The notes beneath the pieces were generated by a model. The model saw only the letters and a list, made by a program, of their open reading frames with translations, was not told the DNA's origin and did not search any database. A stretch of DNA of 64,000 nt. Source: Karalla daura. Lineage: Eukaryota > Chordata > Actinopteri > Chaetodontiformes > Leiognathidae. The position numbers and the translations under genes are program-made. The stretch lies in assembly GCA_029224185.1 (NCBI GenBank), contig JANZKI010000039.1:620001-684000 (forward strand). Reading direction: 5' to 3'. Shown one piece after another: positions 46,762-60,405 of the stretch (within the stretch, counting starts at the first letter, position 1; the number at the start of each line of letters is the position of its first letter).

Positions 46762-49700
46762 GATCATATGATCCTGGAGATGAGATATTAAAGCTCGCCG
46801 AAAATGAAAAAGTGAAAAAAACGACCACCCCGGACCTGTCGTTTTTTTCACTTTCGGCGAGCTTTAATATCTCAGCTCCGGAAAAACACCCGGCATCGGG
46901 ATTGCTTTTTCCAGTGAGCGTGGGCCACCCCGGAGGCGGCTCACACCCCAAATGGTGGGTTTGGGCTCGCTCGCTCGGGGTCGGGATCTCGGCCAAAACG
47001 ACAGGTCCGGGGTGGTCGTTTTTTTCCCTTTCGGTGAGCTTTAATATCTCATCTCCAGGATCATATGATCCTGGAGATGAGATATTAAAGCTCGCCGAAA
47101 GTGAAAAAGTGAAAAAAACGACCACCCCGGACCTGTCGTTTTTTTCACTTTCGGCGAGCTTTAATATCTCAGCTCCGGAAAAACACCCGGCATCGGGATT
47201 GCTTTTTCCAGTGAGCGTGGGCCACCCCGGAGGCGGCTCTCACCCCAAATGGTGGGTTTGGGCTCGCTCGCTCGGGGTCGGGATCTCGGCCAAAACGACA
47301 GGTCCGGGGTGGTCGTTTTTTTCACTTTCGGCGAGCTTTAAAATCTCAGCTCCAGGATCAAATCTGGCATCGGGATTGCTTTTTCCAGTGAGCATGGGCC
47401 ACCCCGGAGGCGGCTCACACCCCAAATCGTTGGTTTGGGCTCGTTTGCTCGGGGTCGGGATTTCGGCCACAACGACAGGTCCGGGGTGGTCGTTTTTTTC
47501 ACTTTCGGCGAGCTTTAATATCTCAGCTCCAGGATCAAATCCGGCATCGGGATTGCTTTTTCCAGTGAGCGTGGGCCACCCCGGAGGCGGCTCACACCCC
47601 AAATGGTGGGTTTGGGCTCGCTCGCTCGGGGTCGGGATCTCGGCCAAAACGACAGGTCCGGGGTGGTCGTTTTTTTCACTTTCGGCGAGCTTTAAAATCT
47701 CAGCTCCAGGATCAAATCTGGCATCGGGATTGCTTTTTCCAGTGAGCATGGGCCACCCCGGAGGCGGCTCACACCCCAATTCGTGGGTTTGGGCTCGTTT
47801 GCTCGGGGTCGGGATTTCGGCCACAACGACAGTTCCGGGGTGGTCGTTTTTTTCACTTTCGGCGAGCTTTAAAATCTCAGCTCCAGGATCAAATCCGGCA
47901 TCGGGATTGCTTTTTCCAGTGAGCGTGGGCCACCCCGGAGGCGGCTCACACCCCAAATGGTGGGTTTGGGCTCGCTCGCTCGGGGTCGGGATCTCGGCCA
48001 AAACGACAGGTCCGGGGTGGTCATTTTTTTCACTTTCGGCGAGCTTTAAAATCTCAGCTCCAGGATCAAATCCGGCATCGGGATTGCTTTTTCCAGTGAG
48101 CGTGGGCCACCCCGGAGGCGGCTCACACCCCAAATCGTTGGTTTGGGCTCGTTCGCTCGGGGTCGGGATTTCGGCCAAAACGACAGGTCCGGGGTGGTCG
48201 TTTTTTTCACTTTCGGCGAGCTTTAATATCTCAGCTCCAGGATCAAATCCGGCATCGGGATGGCTTTTTCCAGTGAGCGTGGGCCACTCCGGAGGCGACT
48301 CACACCCCAATTCGGGGGTTTGGGCTCGCTCGCTCGGGGTCGGGATCTCGGCCAAAACGACATGTCCGGGGTGGTCGTTTTTTTCCCTTTCGGCGAGCTT
48401 TAATATCTCATCTCCAGGATCATATGATCCTGGAGATGAGATATTAAAGCTCGCCGAAAGTGAAAAAGTGAAAAAAACGACCACCCCGGACCTGTCGTTT
48501 TTTTCACTTTCGGCGAGCTTTAATATCTCAGCTCCGGAAAAACACCCGGCATCGGGATTGCTTTTTCCAGTGAGCGTGGGCCACCCCGGAGGCGGCTCAC
48601 ACCCCAAATGGTGGGTTTGGGCTCGCTCGCTCGGGGTCGGGATCTCGGCCAAAACGACATGTCCGGGGTGGTCGTTTTTTTCCCTTTCGGCGAGCTTTAA
48701 TATCTCATCTCCAGGATCATATGATCCTGGAGATGAGATATTAAAGCTCGCCGAAAGTGAAAAAGTGAAAAAAACGACCACCCCGGACCTGTCGTTTTTT
48801 TCACTTTCGGCGAGCTTTAATATCTCAGCTCCAGGATCAAATCCGGCATCGGGATGGCTTTTTCCAGTGAGCGTGGGCCACTCCGGAGGCGGCTCACACC
48901 CCAATTCGTTGGTTTGGGCTCGCTCGCTCGGGGTCGGGATCTCGGCCAAAACGACATGTCCGGGGTGGTCGTTTTTTTCCCTTTCGGCGAGCTTCAATAT
49001 CTCATCTCCAGGATCATATGATCCTGGAGATGAGATATTAAAGCTCGCCGAAAATGAAAAAGTGAAAAAAACGACCACCCCGGACCTGTCGTTTTTTTCA
49101 CTTTCGGCGAGCTTTAATATCTCAGCTCCGGAAAAACACCCGGCATCGGGATGGCTTTTTCCAGTGAGCGTGGGCCTCCCCGGAGGCGGCTCACACCCCA
49201 ATTCGGGGGTTTGGGCTCGCTCGCTCGGGGTCGGGATCTCGGCCAAAACGACAGGTCCGGGGTGGTCGTTTTTTTCACTTTCGGCGAGCTTTAATATCTC
49301 ATCTCCAGGATCAAATCTGGCATCGGGATTGCTTTTTCCAGTGAGCATGGGCCACCCCGGAGGCGGCTCACACCCCAAATCGTTGGTTTGGGCTCGTTTG
49401 CTCGGGGTCGGGATTCCGGCCACAACGACAGGTCCGGGGTGGTCGTTTTTTTCACTTTCGGCGAGCTTTAATATCTCAGCTCCAGGATCAAATCCGGCAT
49501 CGGGATTGCTTTTTCCAGTGAGCGTGGGCCACCCCGGAGGCGGCTCACACCCCAAATGGTGGGTTTGGGCACGCTCGCTCGGGGTCGGGATCTCGGCCAA
49601 AACGACAGGTCCGGGGTGGTCGTTTTTTTCACTTTCGGCGAGCTTTAAAATCTCAGCTCCAGGATCAAATCTGGCATCGGGATTGCTTTTTCCAGTGAGC

Positions 49701-50154
49701 ATGGGCCACCCCGGAGGCGGCTCACACCCCAAATCGTTGGTTTGGGCTCGTTTGCTCGGGGTCGGGATTTCGGCCACAACGACAGGTCCGGGGTGGTCGT
49801 TTTTTTCACTTTCGGCGAGCTTTAATATCTCATCTCCAGGATCATATGATCCTGGAGATGAGATATTAAAGCTCGCCGAAAGTGAAAAAGTGAAAAAAAC
49901 GACCACCCCGGACCTGTCGTTTTTTTCACTTTCGGCGAGCTTTAATATCTCAGCTCCGGAAAAACACCCGGCATCGGGATTGCTTTTTCCAGTGAGCGTG
50001 GGCCACCCCGGAGGCGGCTCACACCCCAAATGGTGGGTTTGGGCTCGCTCGCTCGGGGTCGGGATCTCGGCCAAAACGACAGGTCCGGGGTGGTCGTTTT
50101 TTTTCACTTTCGGCGAGCTTTAAAATCTCAGCTCCAGGATCATATGATCCTGGA
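46762..50154 (+). repeat. Block j (3,393 bp): one composite plus a copy of block f
   Basis: The first 297 bp are a composite with TTTCCCTTTCGGTGAGC. From 47059 to the end it repeats block f (36328-39422) at an offset of 10,731 bp, including GGCTCTCACC (36506 and 47237), AATTCGTGGG, GGCGACTCAC and GGGCCTCCCC. One T was gained at about 50,097-50,104 (T8). The copy begins at a palindrome core. The length fits 17 + 297x6 + 177x9 + 1. Confidence 0.82.
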
Positions 50155-52125
50155 GATCATATGATCCTGGAGATGAGATATTAAAGCTCGCCGAAAATGA
50201 AAAAGTGAAAAAAACGACCACCCCGGACCTGTCGTTTTTTTCACTTTCGGCGAGCTTTAATATCTCAGCTCCGGAAAAACACCCGGCATCGGGATTGCTT
50301 TTTCCAGTGAGCGTGGGCCACCCCGGAGGCGGCTCTCACCCCAAATGGTGGGTTTGGGCTCGCTCGCTCGGGGTCGGGATCTCGGCCAAAACGACAGGTC
50401 CGGGGTGGTCGTTTTTTTCACTTTCGGCGAGCTTTAAAATCTCAGCTCCAGGATCAAATCTGGCATCGGGATTGCTTTTTCCAGTGAGCATGGGCCACCC
50501 CGGAGGCGGCTCACACCCCAAATCGTTGGTTTGGGCTCGTTTGCTCGGGGTCGGGATTTCGGCCACAACGACAGGTCCGGGGTGGTCGTTTTTTTCACTT
50601 TCGGCGAGCTTTAATATCTCAGCTCCAGGATCAAATCCGGCATCGGGATTGCTTTTTCCAGTGAGCGTGGGCCACCCCGGAGGCGGCTCACACCCCAAAT
50701 GGTGGGTTTGGGCTCGCTCGCTCGGGGTCGGGATCTCGGCCAAAACGACAGGTCCGGGGTGGTCGTTTTTTTCACTTTCGGCGAGCTTTAAAATCTCAGC
50801 TCCAGGATCAAATCTGGCATCGGGATTGCTTTTTCCAGTGAGCATGGGCCACCCCGGAGGCGGCTCACACCCCAATTCGTGGGTTTGGGCTCGTTTGCTC
50901 GGGGTCGGGATTTCGGCCACAACGACAGTTCCGGGGTGGTCGTTTTTTTCACTTTCGGCGAGCTTTAAAATCTCAGCTCCAGGATCAAATCCGGCATCGG
51001 GATTGCTTTTTCCAGTGAGCGTGGGCCACCCCGGAGGCGGCTCACACCCCAAATGGTGGGTTTGGGCTCGCTCGCTCGGGGTCGGGATCTCGGCCAAAAC
51101 GACAGGTCCGGGGTGGTCATTTTTTTCACTTTCGGCGAGCTTTAAAATCTCAGCTCCAGGATCAAATCCGGCATCGGGATTGCTTTTTCCAGTGAGCGTG
51201 GGCCACCCCGGAGGCGGCTCACACCCCAAATCGTTGGTTTGGGCTCGTTCGCTCGGGGTCGGGATTTCGGCCAAAACGACAGGTCCGGGGTGGTCGTTTT
51301 TTTCACTTTCGGCGAGCTTTAATATCTCAGCTCCAGGATCAAATCCGGCATCGGGATGGCTTTTTCCAGTGAGCGTGGGCCACTCCGGAGGCGACTCACA
51401 CCCCAATTCGGGGGTTTGGGCTCGCTCGCTCGGGGTCGGGATCTCGGCCAAAACGACATGTCCGGGGTGGTCGTTTTTTTTCCCTTTCGGCGAGCTTTAA
51501 TATCTCATCTCCAGGATCATATGATCCTGGAGATGAGATATTAAAGCTCGCCGAAAGTGAAAAAGTGAAAAAAACGACCACCCCGGACCTGTCGTTTTTT
51601 TCACTTTCGGCGAGCTTTAATATCTCAGCTCCGGAAAAACACCCGGCATCGGGATTGCTTTTTCCAGTGAGCGTGGGCCACCCCGGAGGCGGCTCACACC
51701 CCAAATGGTGGGTTTGGGCTCGCTCGCTCGGGGTCGGGATCTCGGCCAAAACGACATGTCCGGGGTGGTCGTTTTTTTCCCTTTCGGCGAGCTTTAATAT
51801 CTCATCTCCAGGATCATATGATCCTGGAGATGAGATATTAAAGCTCGCCGAAAGTGAAAAAGTGAAAAAAACGACCACCCCGGACCTGTCGTTTTTTTCA
51901 CTTTCGGCGAGCTTTAATATCTCAGCTCCAGGATCAAATCCGGCATCGGGATGGCTTTTTCCAGTGAGCGTGGGCCACTCCGGAGGCGGCTCACACCCCA
52001 ATTCGTTGGTTTGGGCTCGCTCGCTCGGGGTCGGGATCTCGGCCAAAACGACATGTCCGGGGTGGTCGTTTTTTTCCCTTTCGGCGAGCTTCAATATCTC
52101 ATCTCCAGGATCATATGATCCTGGA
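50155..52125 (+). repeat. Block k (1,971 bp), start of the 8.28-kb duplication
   Basis: The length fits 17 + 297x3 + 177x6 + 1. A T8 tract lies at about 51,474-51,481. It matches block n (58436-60405) at 8,281 bp before that tract and 8,280 bp after it. One further difference is AATTCGTTGG here against AATTCGATGG near 60,283. Confidence 0.84.
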
Positions 52126-55100
52126 GATCATATGATCCTGGAGATGAGATATTAAAGCTCGCCGAAAATGAAAAAGTGAAAAAAACGACCACCCCGGACC
52201 TGTCGTTTTTTTCACTTTCGGCGAGCTTTAATATCTCAGCTCCGGAAAAACACCCGGCATCGGGATTGCTTTTTCCAGTGAGCGTGGGCCACCCCGGAGG
52301 CGGCTCACACCCCAAATGGTGGGTTTGGGCTCGCTCGCTCGGGGTCGGGATCTCGGCCAAAACGACAGGTCCGGGGTGGTCGTTTTCTTCCCTTTCGGTG
52401 AGCTTTAATATCTCATCTCCAGGATCATATGATCCTGGAGATGAGATATTAAAGCTCGCCGAAAGTGAAAAAGTGAAAAAAACGACCACCCCGGACCTGT
52501 CGTTTTTTTCACTTTCGGCGAGCTTTAATATCTCAGCTCCGGAAAAACACCCGGCATCGGGATGGCTTTTTCCAGTGAGCGTGGGCCTCCCCGGAGGCGG
52601 CTCACACCCCAATTCGGGGGTTTGGGCTCGCTCGCTCGGGGTCGGGATCTCGGCCAAAACGACAGGTCCGGGGTGGTCGTTTTTTTCACTTTCGGCGAGC
52701 TTTAATATCTCATCTCCAGGATCAAATCTGGCATCGGGATTGCTTTTTCCAGTGAGCATGGGCCACCCCGGAGGCGGCTCACACCCCAAATCGTTGGTTT
52801 GGGCTCGTTTGCTCGGGGTCGGGATTCCGGCCACAACGACAGGTCCGGGGTGGTCGTTTTTTTCACTTTCGGCGAGCTTTAATATCTCAGCTCCAGGATC
52901 AAATCCGGCATCGGGATTGCTTTTTCCAGTGAGCGTGGGCCACCCCGGAGGCGGCTCACACCCCAAATGGTGGGTTTGGGCACGCTCGCTCGGGGTCGGG
53001 ATCTCGGCCAAAACGACAGGTCCGGGGTGGTCGTTTTTTTCACTTTCGGCGAGCTTTAAAATCTCAGCTCCAGGATCAAATCTGGCATCGGGATTGCTTT
53101 TTCCAGTGAGCATGGGCCACCCCGGAGGCGGCTCACACCCCAAATCGTTGGTTTGGGCTCGTTTGCTCGGGGTCGGGATTTCGGCCACAACGACAGGTCC
53201 GGGGTGGTCGTTTTTTTCACTTTCGGCGAGCTTTAATATCTCAGCTCCAGGATCAAATCCGGCATCGGGATTGCTTTTTCCAGTGAGCGTGGGCCACCCC
53301 GGAGGCGGCTCACACCCCAAATGGTGGGTTTGGGCTCGCTCGCTCGGGGTCGGGATCTCGGCCAAAACGACAGGTCCGGGGTGGTCGTTTTTTTCACTTT
53401 CGGCGAGCTTTAAAATCTCAGCTCCAGGATCAAATCTGGCATCGGGATTGCTTTTTCCAGTGAGCATGGGCCACCCCGGAGGCGGCTCACACCCCAAATC
53501 GTGGGTTTGGGCTCGTTTGCTCGGGGTCGGGATTTCGGCCACAACGACAGGTCCGGGGTGGTCGTTTTTTTCACTTTCGGCGAGCTTTAAAATCTCAGCT
53601 CCAGGATCAAATCCGGCATCGGGATTGCTTTTTCCAGTGAGCGTGGGCCACCCCGGAGGCGGCTCACACCCCAAATGGTGGGTTTGGGCTCGCTCGCTCG
53701 GGGTCGGTATCTCGGCCAAAACGACAGGTCCGGGGTGGTCATTTTTTTCACTTTCGGCGAGCTTTAAAATCTCAGCTCCAGGATCAAATCCGGCATCGGG
53801 ATTGCTTTTTCCAGTGAGCGTGGGCCACCCCGGAGGCGGCTCACACCCCAAATGGTGGGTTTGGGCTCGCTCGCTCGGGGTCGGGATCTCGGCCAAAACG
53901 ACAGGTCCGGGGTGGTCATTTTTTTCACTTTCGGCGAGCTTTAAAATCTCAGCTCCAGGATCAAATCCGGCATCGGGATTGCTTTTTCCAGTGAGCGTGG
54001 GCCACCCCGGAGGCGGCTCACACCCCAAATCGTTGGTTTGGGCTCGTTCGCTCGGGGTCGGGATTTCGGCCAAAACGACAGGTCCGGGGTGGTCGTTTTT
54101 TTCACTTTCGGCGAGCTTTAATATCTCAGCTCCAGGATCAAATCCGGCATCGGGATGGCTTTTTCCAGTGAGCGTGGGCCACTCCGGAGGCGACTCACAC
54201 CCCAATTCGGGGGTTTGGGCTCGCTCGCTCGGGGTCGGGATCTCGGCCAAAACGACATGTCCGGGGTGGTCGTTTTTTTCCCTTTCGGCGAGCTTTAATA
54301 TCTCATCTCCAGGATCATATGATCCTGGAGATGAGATATTAAAGCTCGCCGAAAGTGAAAAAGTGAAAAAAACGACCACCCCGGACCTGTCGTTTTTTTC
54401 ACTTTCGGCGAGCTTTAATATCTCAGCTCCGGAAAAACACCCGGCATCGGGATTGCTTTTTCCAGTGAGCGTGGGCCACCCCGGAGGCGGCTCACACCCC
54501 AAATGGTGGGTTTGGGCTCGCTCGCTCGGGGTCGGGATCTCGGCCAAAACGACATGTCCGGGGTGGTCGTTTTTTTCCCTTTCGGCGAGCTTTAATATCT
54601 CATCTCCAGGATCATATGATCCTGGAGATGAGATATTAAAGCTCGCCGAAAGTGAAAAAGTGAAAAAAACGACCACCCCGGACCTGTCGTTTTTTTCACT
54701 TTCGGCGAGCTTTAATATCTCAGCTCCAGGATCAAATCCGGCATCGGGATGGCTTTTTCCAGTGAGCGTGGGCCACTCCGGAGGCGGCTCACACCCCAAT
54801 TCGTTGGTTTGGGCTCGCTCGCTCGGGGTCGGGATCTCGGCCAAAACGACATGTCCGGGGTGGTCGTTTTTTTCCCTTTCGGCGAGCTTCAATATCTCAT
54901 CTCCAGGATCATATGATCCTGGAGATGAGATATTAAAGCTCGCCGAAAATGAAAAAGTGAAAAAAACGACCACCCCGGACCTGTCGTTTTTTTCACTTTC
55001 GGCGAGCTTTAATATCTCAGCTCCGGAAAAACACCCGGCATCGGGATTGCTTTTTCCAGTGAGCGTGGGCCACCCCGGAGGCGGCTCACACCCCAAATGG

Positions 55101-56345
55101 TGGGTTTGGGCTCGCTCGCTCGGGGTCGGGATCTCGGCCAAAACGACAGGTCCGGGGTGGTCGTTTTTTTCCCTTTCGGTGAGCTTTAATATCTCATCTC
55201 CAGGATCATATGATCCTGGAGATGAGATATTAAAGCTCGCCGAAAGTGAAAAAGTGAAAAAAACGACCACCCCGGACCTGTCGTTTTTTTCACTTTCGGC
55301 GAGCTTTAATATCTCAGCTCCGGAAAAACACCCGGCATCGGGATGGCTTTTTCCAGTGAGCGTGGGCCTCCCCGGAGGCGGCTCACACCCCAATTCGGGG
55401 GTTTGGGCTCGCTCGCTCGGGGTCGGGATCTCGGCCAAAACGACAGGTCCGGGGTGGTCGTTTTTTTCACTTTCGGCGAGCTTTAATATCTCATCTCCAG
55501 GATCAAATCTGGCATCGGGATTGCTTTTTCCAGTGAGCATGGGCCACCCCGGAGGCGGCTCACACCCCAAATCGTTGGTTTGGGCTCGTTTGCTCGGGGT
55601 CGGGATTCCGGCCACAACGACAGGTCCGGGGTGGTCGTTTTTTTCACTTTCGGCGAGCTTTAATATCTCAGCTCCAGGATCAAATCCGGCATCGGGATTG
55701 CTTTTTCCAGTGAGCGTGGGCCACCCCGGAGGCGGCTCACACCCCAAATGGTGGGTTTGGGCACGCTCGCTCGGGGTCGGGATCTCGGCCAAAACGACAG
55801 GTCCGGGGTGGTCGTTTTTTTCACTTTCGGCGAGCTTTAAAATCTCAGCTCCAGGATCAAATCTGGCATCGGGATTGCTTTTTCCAGTGAGCATGGGCCA
55901 CCCCGGAGGCGGCTCACACCCCAAATCGTTGGTTTGGGCTCGTTTGCTCGGGGTCGGGATTTCGGCCACAACGACAGGTCCGGGGTGGTCGTTTTTTTCA
56001 CTTTCGGCGAGCTTTAATATCTCATCTCCAGGATCATATGATCCTGGAGATGAGATATTAAAGCTCGCCGAAAGTGAAAAAGTGAAAAAAACGACCACCC
56101 CGGACCTGTCGTTTTTTTCACTTTCGGCGAGCTTTAATATCTCAGCTCCGGAAAAACACCCGGCATCGGGATTGCTTTTTCCAGTGAGCGTGGGCCACCC
56201 CGGAGGCGGCTCACACCCCAAATGGTGGGTTTGGGCTCGCTCGCTCGGGGTCGGGATCTCGGCCAAAACGACAGGTCCGGGGTGGTCGTTTTTTTCACTT
56301 TCGGCGAGCTTTAAAATCTCAGCTCCAGGATCATATGATCCTGGA
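52126..56345 (+). repeat. Block l (4,220 bp), middle of the 8.28-kb duplication
   Basis: The length fits 17 + 297x7 + 177x12. CGTTTTCTTCCC near 52,382 (T7 broken by C) and GGTCGGTATCTCGG near 53,703 are rare variants that recur 8,280 bp later in block o (60,662 and 61,983). After the second of these, block l has one extra GGTGGG monomer compared with block o. From about 54,000 it matches block h at 12,920 bp. Confidence 0.83.
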
Positions 56346-58435
56346 GATCATATGATCCTGGAGATGAGATATTAAAGCTCGCCGAAAATGAAAAAGTGAA
56401 AAAAACGACCACCCCGGACCTGTCGTTTTTTTCACTTTCGGCGAGCTTTAATATCTCAGCTCCGGAAAAACACCCGGCATCGGGATTGCTTTTTCCAGTG
56501 AGCGTGGGCCACCCCGGAGGCGGCTCTCACCCCAAATGGTGGGTTTGGGCTCGCTCGCTCGGGGTCGGGATCTCGGCCAAAACGACAGGTCCGGGGTGGT
56601 CGTTTTTTTCACTTTCGGCGAGCTTTAAAATCTCAGCTCCAGGATCAAATCTGGCATCGGGATTGCTTTTTCCAGTGAGCATGGGCCACCCCGGAGGCGG
56701 CTCACACCCCAAATCGTTGGTTTGGGCTCGTTTGCTCGGGGTCGGGATTTCGGCCACAACGACAGGTCCGGGGTGGTCGTTTTTTTCACTTTCGGCGAGC
56801 TTTAATATCTCAGCTCCAGGATCAAATCCGGCATCGGGATTGCTTTTTCCAGTGAGCGTGGGCCACCCCGGAGGCGGCTCACACCCCAAATGGTGGGTTT
56901 GGGCTCGCTCGCTCGGGGTCGGGATCTCGGCCAAAACGACAGGTCCGGGGTGGTCGTTTTTTTCACTTTCGGCGAGCTTTAAAATCTCAGCTCCAGGATC
57001 AAATCTGGCATCGGGATTGCTTTTTCCAGTGAGCATGGGCCACCCCGGAGGCGGCTCACACCCCAATTCGTGGGTTTGGGCTCGTTTGCTCGGGGTCGGG
57101 ATTTCGGCCACAACGACAGTTCCGGGGTGGTCGTTTTTTTCACTTTCGGCGAGCTTTAAAATCTCAGCTCCAGGATCAAATCCGGCATCGGGATTGCTTT
57201 TTCCAGTGAGCGTGGGCCACCCCGGAGGCGGCTCACACCCCAAATGGTGGGTTTGGGCTCGCTCGCTCGGGGTCGGGATCTCGGCCAAAACGACAGGTCC
57301 GGGGTGGTCATTTTTTTCACTTTCGGCGAGCTTTAAAATCTCAGCTCCAGGATCAAATCCGGCATCGGGATTGCTTTTTCCAGTGAGCGTGGGCCACCCC
57401 GGAGGCGGCTCACACCCCAAATCGTTGGTTTGGGCTCGTTCGCTCGGGGTCGGGATTTCGGCCAAAACGACAGGTCCGGGGTGGTCGTTTTTTTCACTTT
57501 CGGCGAGCTTTAATATCTCAGCTCCAGGATCAAATCCGGCATCGGGATGGCTTTTTCCAGTGAGCGTGGGCCACTCCGGAGGCGACTCACACCCCAATTC
57601 GGGGGTTTGGGCTCGCTCGCTCGGGGTCGGGATCTCGGCCAAAACGACATGTCCGGGGTGGTCGTTTTTTTCCCTTTCGGCGAGCTTTAATATCTCATCT
57701 CCAGGATCATATGATCCTGGAGATGAGATATTAAAGCTCGCCGAAAGTGAAAAAGTGAAAAAAACGACCACCCCGGACCTGTCGTTTTTTTCACTTTCGG
57801 CGAGCTTTAATATCTCAGCTCCGGAAAAACACCCGGCATCGGGATTGCTTTTTCCAGTGAGCGTGGGCCACCCCGGAGGCGGCTCACACCCCAAATGGTG
57901 GGTTTGGGCTCGCTCGCTCGGGGTCGGGATCTCGGCCAAAACGACATGTCCGGGGTGGTCGTTTTTTTCCCTTTCGGCGAGCTTTAATATCTCATCTCCA
58001 GGATCATATGATCCTGGAGATGAGATATTAAAGCTCGCCGAAAGTGAAAAAGTGAAAAAAACGACCACCCCGGACCTGTCGTTTTTTTCACTTTCGGCGA
58101 GCTTTAATATCTCAGCTCCAGGATCAAATCCGGCATCGGGATGGCTTTTTCCAGTGAGCGTGGGCCACTCCGGAGGCGGCTCACACCCCAATTCGTTGGT
58201 TTGGGCTCGCTCGCTCGGGGTCGGGATCTCGGCCAAAACGACATGTCCGGGGTGGTCGTTTTTTTCCCTTTCGGCGAGCTTCAATATCTCATCTCCAGGA
58301 TCATATGATCCTGGAGATGAGATATTAAAGCTCGCCGAAAGTGAAAAAGTGAAAAAAACGACCACCCCGGACCTGTCGTTTTTTTCACTTTCGGCGAGCT
58401 TTAAAATCTCAGCTCCAGGATCATATGATCCTGGA
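56346..58435 (+). repeat. Block m (2,090 bp), block n plus one isolated 120-bp module
   Basis: The content matches blocks k and n, but 120 bp longer. The excess is an inverted module without an accompanying monomer at about 58305-58424, lying between the palindrome at 58304 and the double palindrome at 58418. This is the only place seen where two modules lie next to each other with no monomer between. Confidence 0.82.
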
Positions 58436-60405
58436 GATCATATGATCCTGGAGATGAGATATTAAAGCTCGCCGAAAATGAAAAAGTGAAAAAAACGACC
58501 ACCCCGGACCTGTCGTTTTTTTCACTTTCGGCGAGCTTTAATATCTCAGCTCCGGAAAAACACCCGGCATCGGGATTGCTTTTTCCAGTGAGCGTGGGCC
58601 ACCCCGGAGGCGGCTCTCACCCCAAATGGTGGGTTTGGGCTCGCTCGCTCGGGGTCGGGATCTCGGCCAAAACGACAGGTCCGGGGTGGTCGTTTTTTTC
58701 ACTTTCGGCGAGCTTTAAAATCTCAGCTCCAGGATCAAATCTGGCATCGGGATTGCTTTTTCCAGTGAGCATGGGCCACCCCGGAGGCGGCTCACACCCC
58801 AAATCGTTGGTTTGGGCTCGTTTGCTCGGGGTCGGGATTTCGGCCACAACGACAGGTCCGGGGTGGTCGTTTTTTTCACTTTCGGCGAGCTTTAATATCT
58901 CAGCTCCAGGATCAAATCCGGCATCGGGATTGCTTTTTCCAGTGAGCGTGGGCCACCCCGGAGGCGGCTCACACCCCAAATGGTGGGTTTGGGCTCGCTC
59001 GCTCGGGGTCGGGATCTCGGCCAAAACGACAGGTCCGGGGTGGTCGTTTTTTTCACTTTCGGCGAGCTTTAAAATCTCAGCTCCAGGATCAAATCTGGCA
59101 TCGGGATTGCTTTTTCCAGTGAGCATGGGCCACCCCGGAGGCGGCTCACACCCCAATTCGTGGGTTTGGGCTCGTTTGCTCGGGGTCGGGATTTCGGCCA
59201 CAACGACAGTTCCGGGGTGGTCGTTTTTTTCACTTTCGGCGAGCTTTAAAATCTCAGCTCCAGGATCAAATCCGGCATCGGGATTGCTTTTTCCAGTGAG
59301 CGTGGGCCACCCCGGAGGCGGCTCACACCCCAAATGGTGGGTTTGGGCTCGCTCGCTCGGGGTCGGGATCTCGGCCAAAACGACAGGTCCGGGGTGGTCA
59401 TTTTTTTCACTTTCGGCGAGCTTTAAAATCTCAGCTCCAGGATCAAATCCGGCATCGGGATTGCTTTTTCCAGTGAGCGTGGGCCACCCCGGAGGCGGCT
59501 CACACCCCAAATCGTTGGTTTGGGCTCGTTCGCTCGGGGTCGGGATTTCGGCCAAAACGACAGGTCCGGGGTGGTCGTTTTTTTCACTTTCGGCGAGCTT
59601 TAATATCTCAGCTCCAGGATCAAATCCGGCATCGGGATGGCTTTTTCCAGTGAGCGTGGGCCACTCCGGAGGCGACTCACACCCCAATTCGGGGGTTTGG
59701 GCTCGCTCGCTCGGGGTCGGGATCTCGGCCAAAACGACATGTCCGGGGTGGTCGTTTTTTTCCCTTTCGGCGAGCTTTAATATCTCATCTCCAGGATCAT
59801 ATGATCCTGGAGATGAGATATTAAAGCTCGCCGAAAGTGAAAAAGTGAAAAAAACGACCACCCCGGACCTGTCGTTTTTTTCACTTTCGGCGAGCTTTAA
59901 TATCTCAGCTCCGGAAAAACACCCGGCATCGGGATTGCTTTTTCCAGTGAGCGTGGGCCACCCCGGAGGCGGCTCACACCCCAAATGGTGGGTTTGGGCT
60001 CGCTCGCTCGGGGTCGGGATCTCGGCCAAAACGACATGTCCGGGGTGGTCGTTTTTTTCCCTTTCGGCGAGCTTTAATATCTCATCTCCAGGATCATATG
60101 ATCCTGGAGATGAGATATTAAAGCTCGCCGAAAGTGAAAAAGTGAAAAAAACGACCACCCCGGACCTGTCGTTTTTTTCACTTTCGGCGAGCTTTAATAT
60201 CTCAGCTCCAGGATCAAATCCGGCATCGGGATGGCTTTTTCCAGTGAGCGTGGGCCACTCCGGAGGCGGCTCACACCCCAATTCGATGGTTTGGGCTCGC
60301 TCGCTCGGGGTCGGGATCTCGGCCAAAACGACATGTCCGGGGTGGTCGTTTTTTTCCCTTTCGGCGAGCTTCAATATCTCATCTCCAGGATCATATGATC
60401 CTGGA
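58436..60405 (+). repeat. Block n (1,970 bp), second copy of the 8.28-kb duplication
   Basis: The length fits 17 + 297x3 + 177x6 exactly. It lacks the T8 of block k. It ends at the TTCAATATC-type double palindrome at 60388, as block k does at 52108. Confidence 0.84.
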
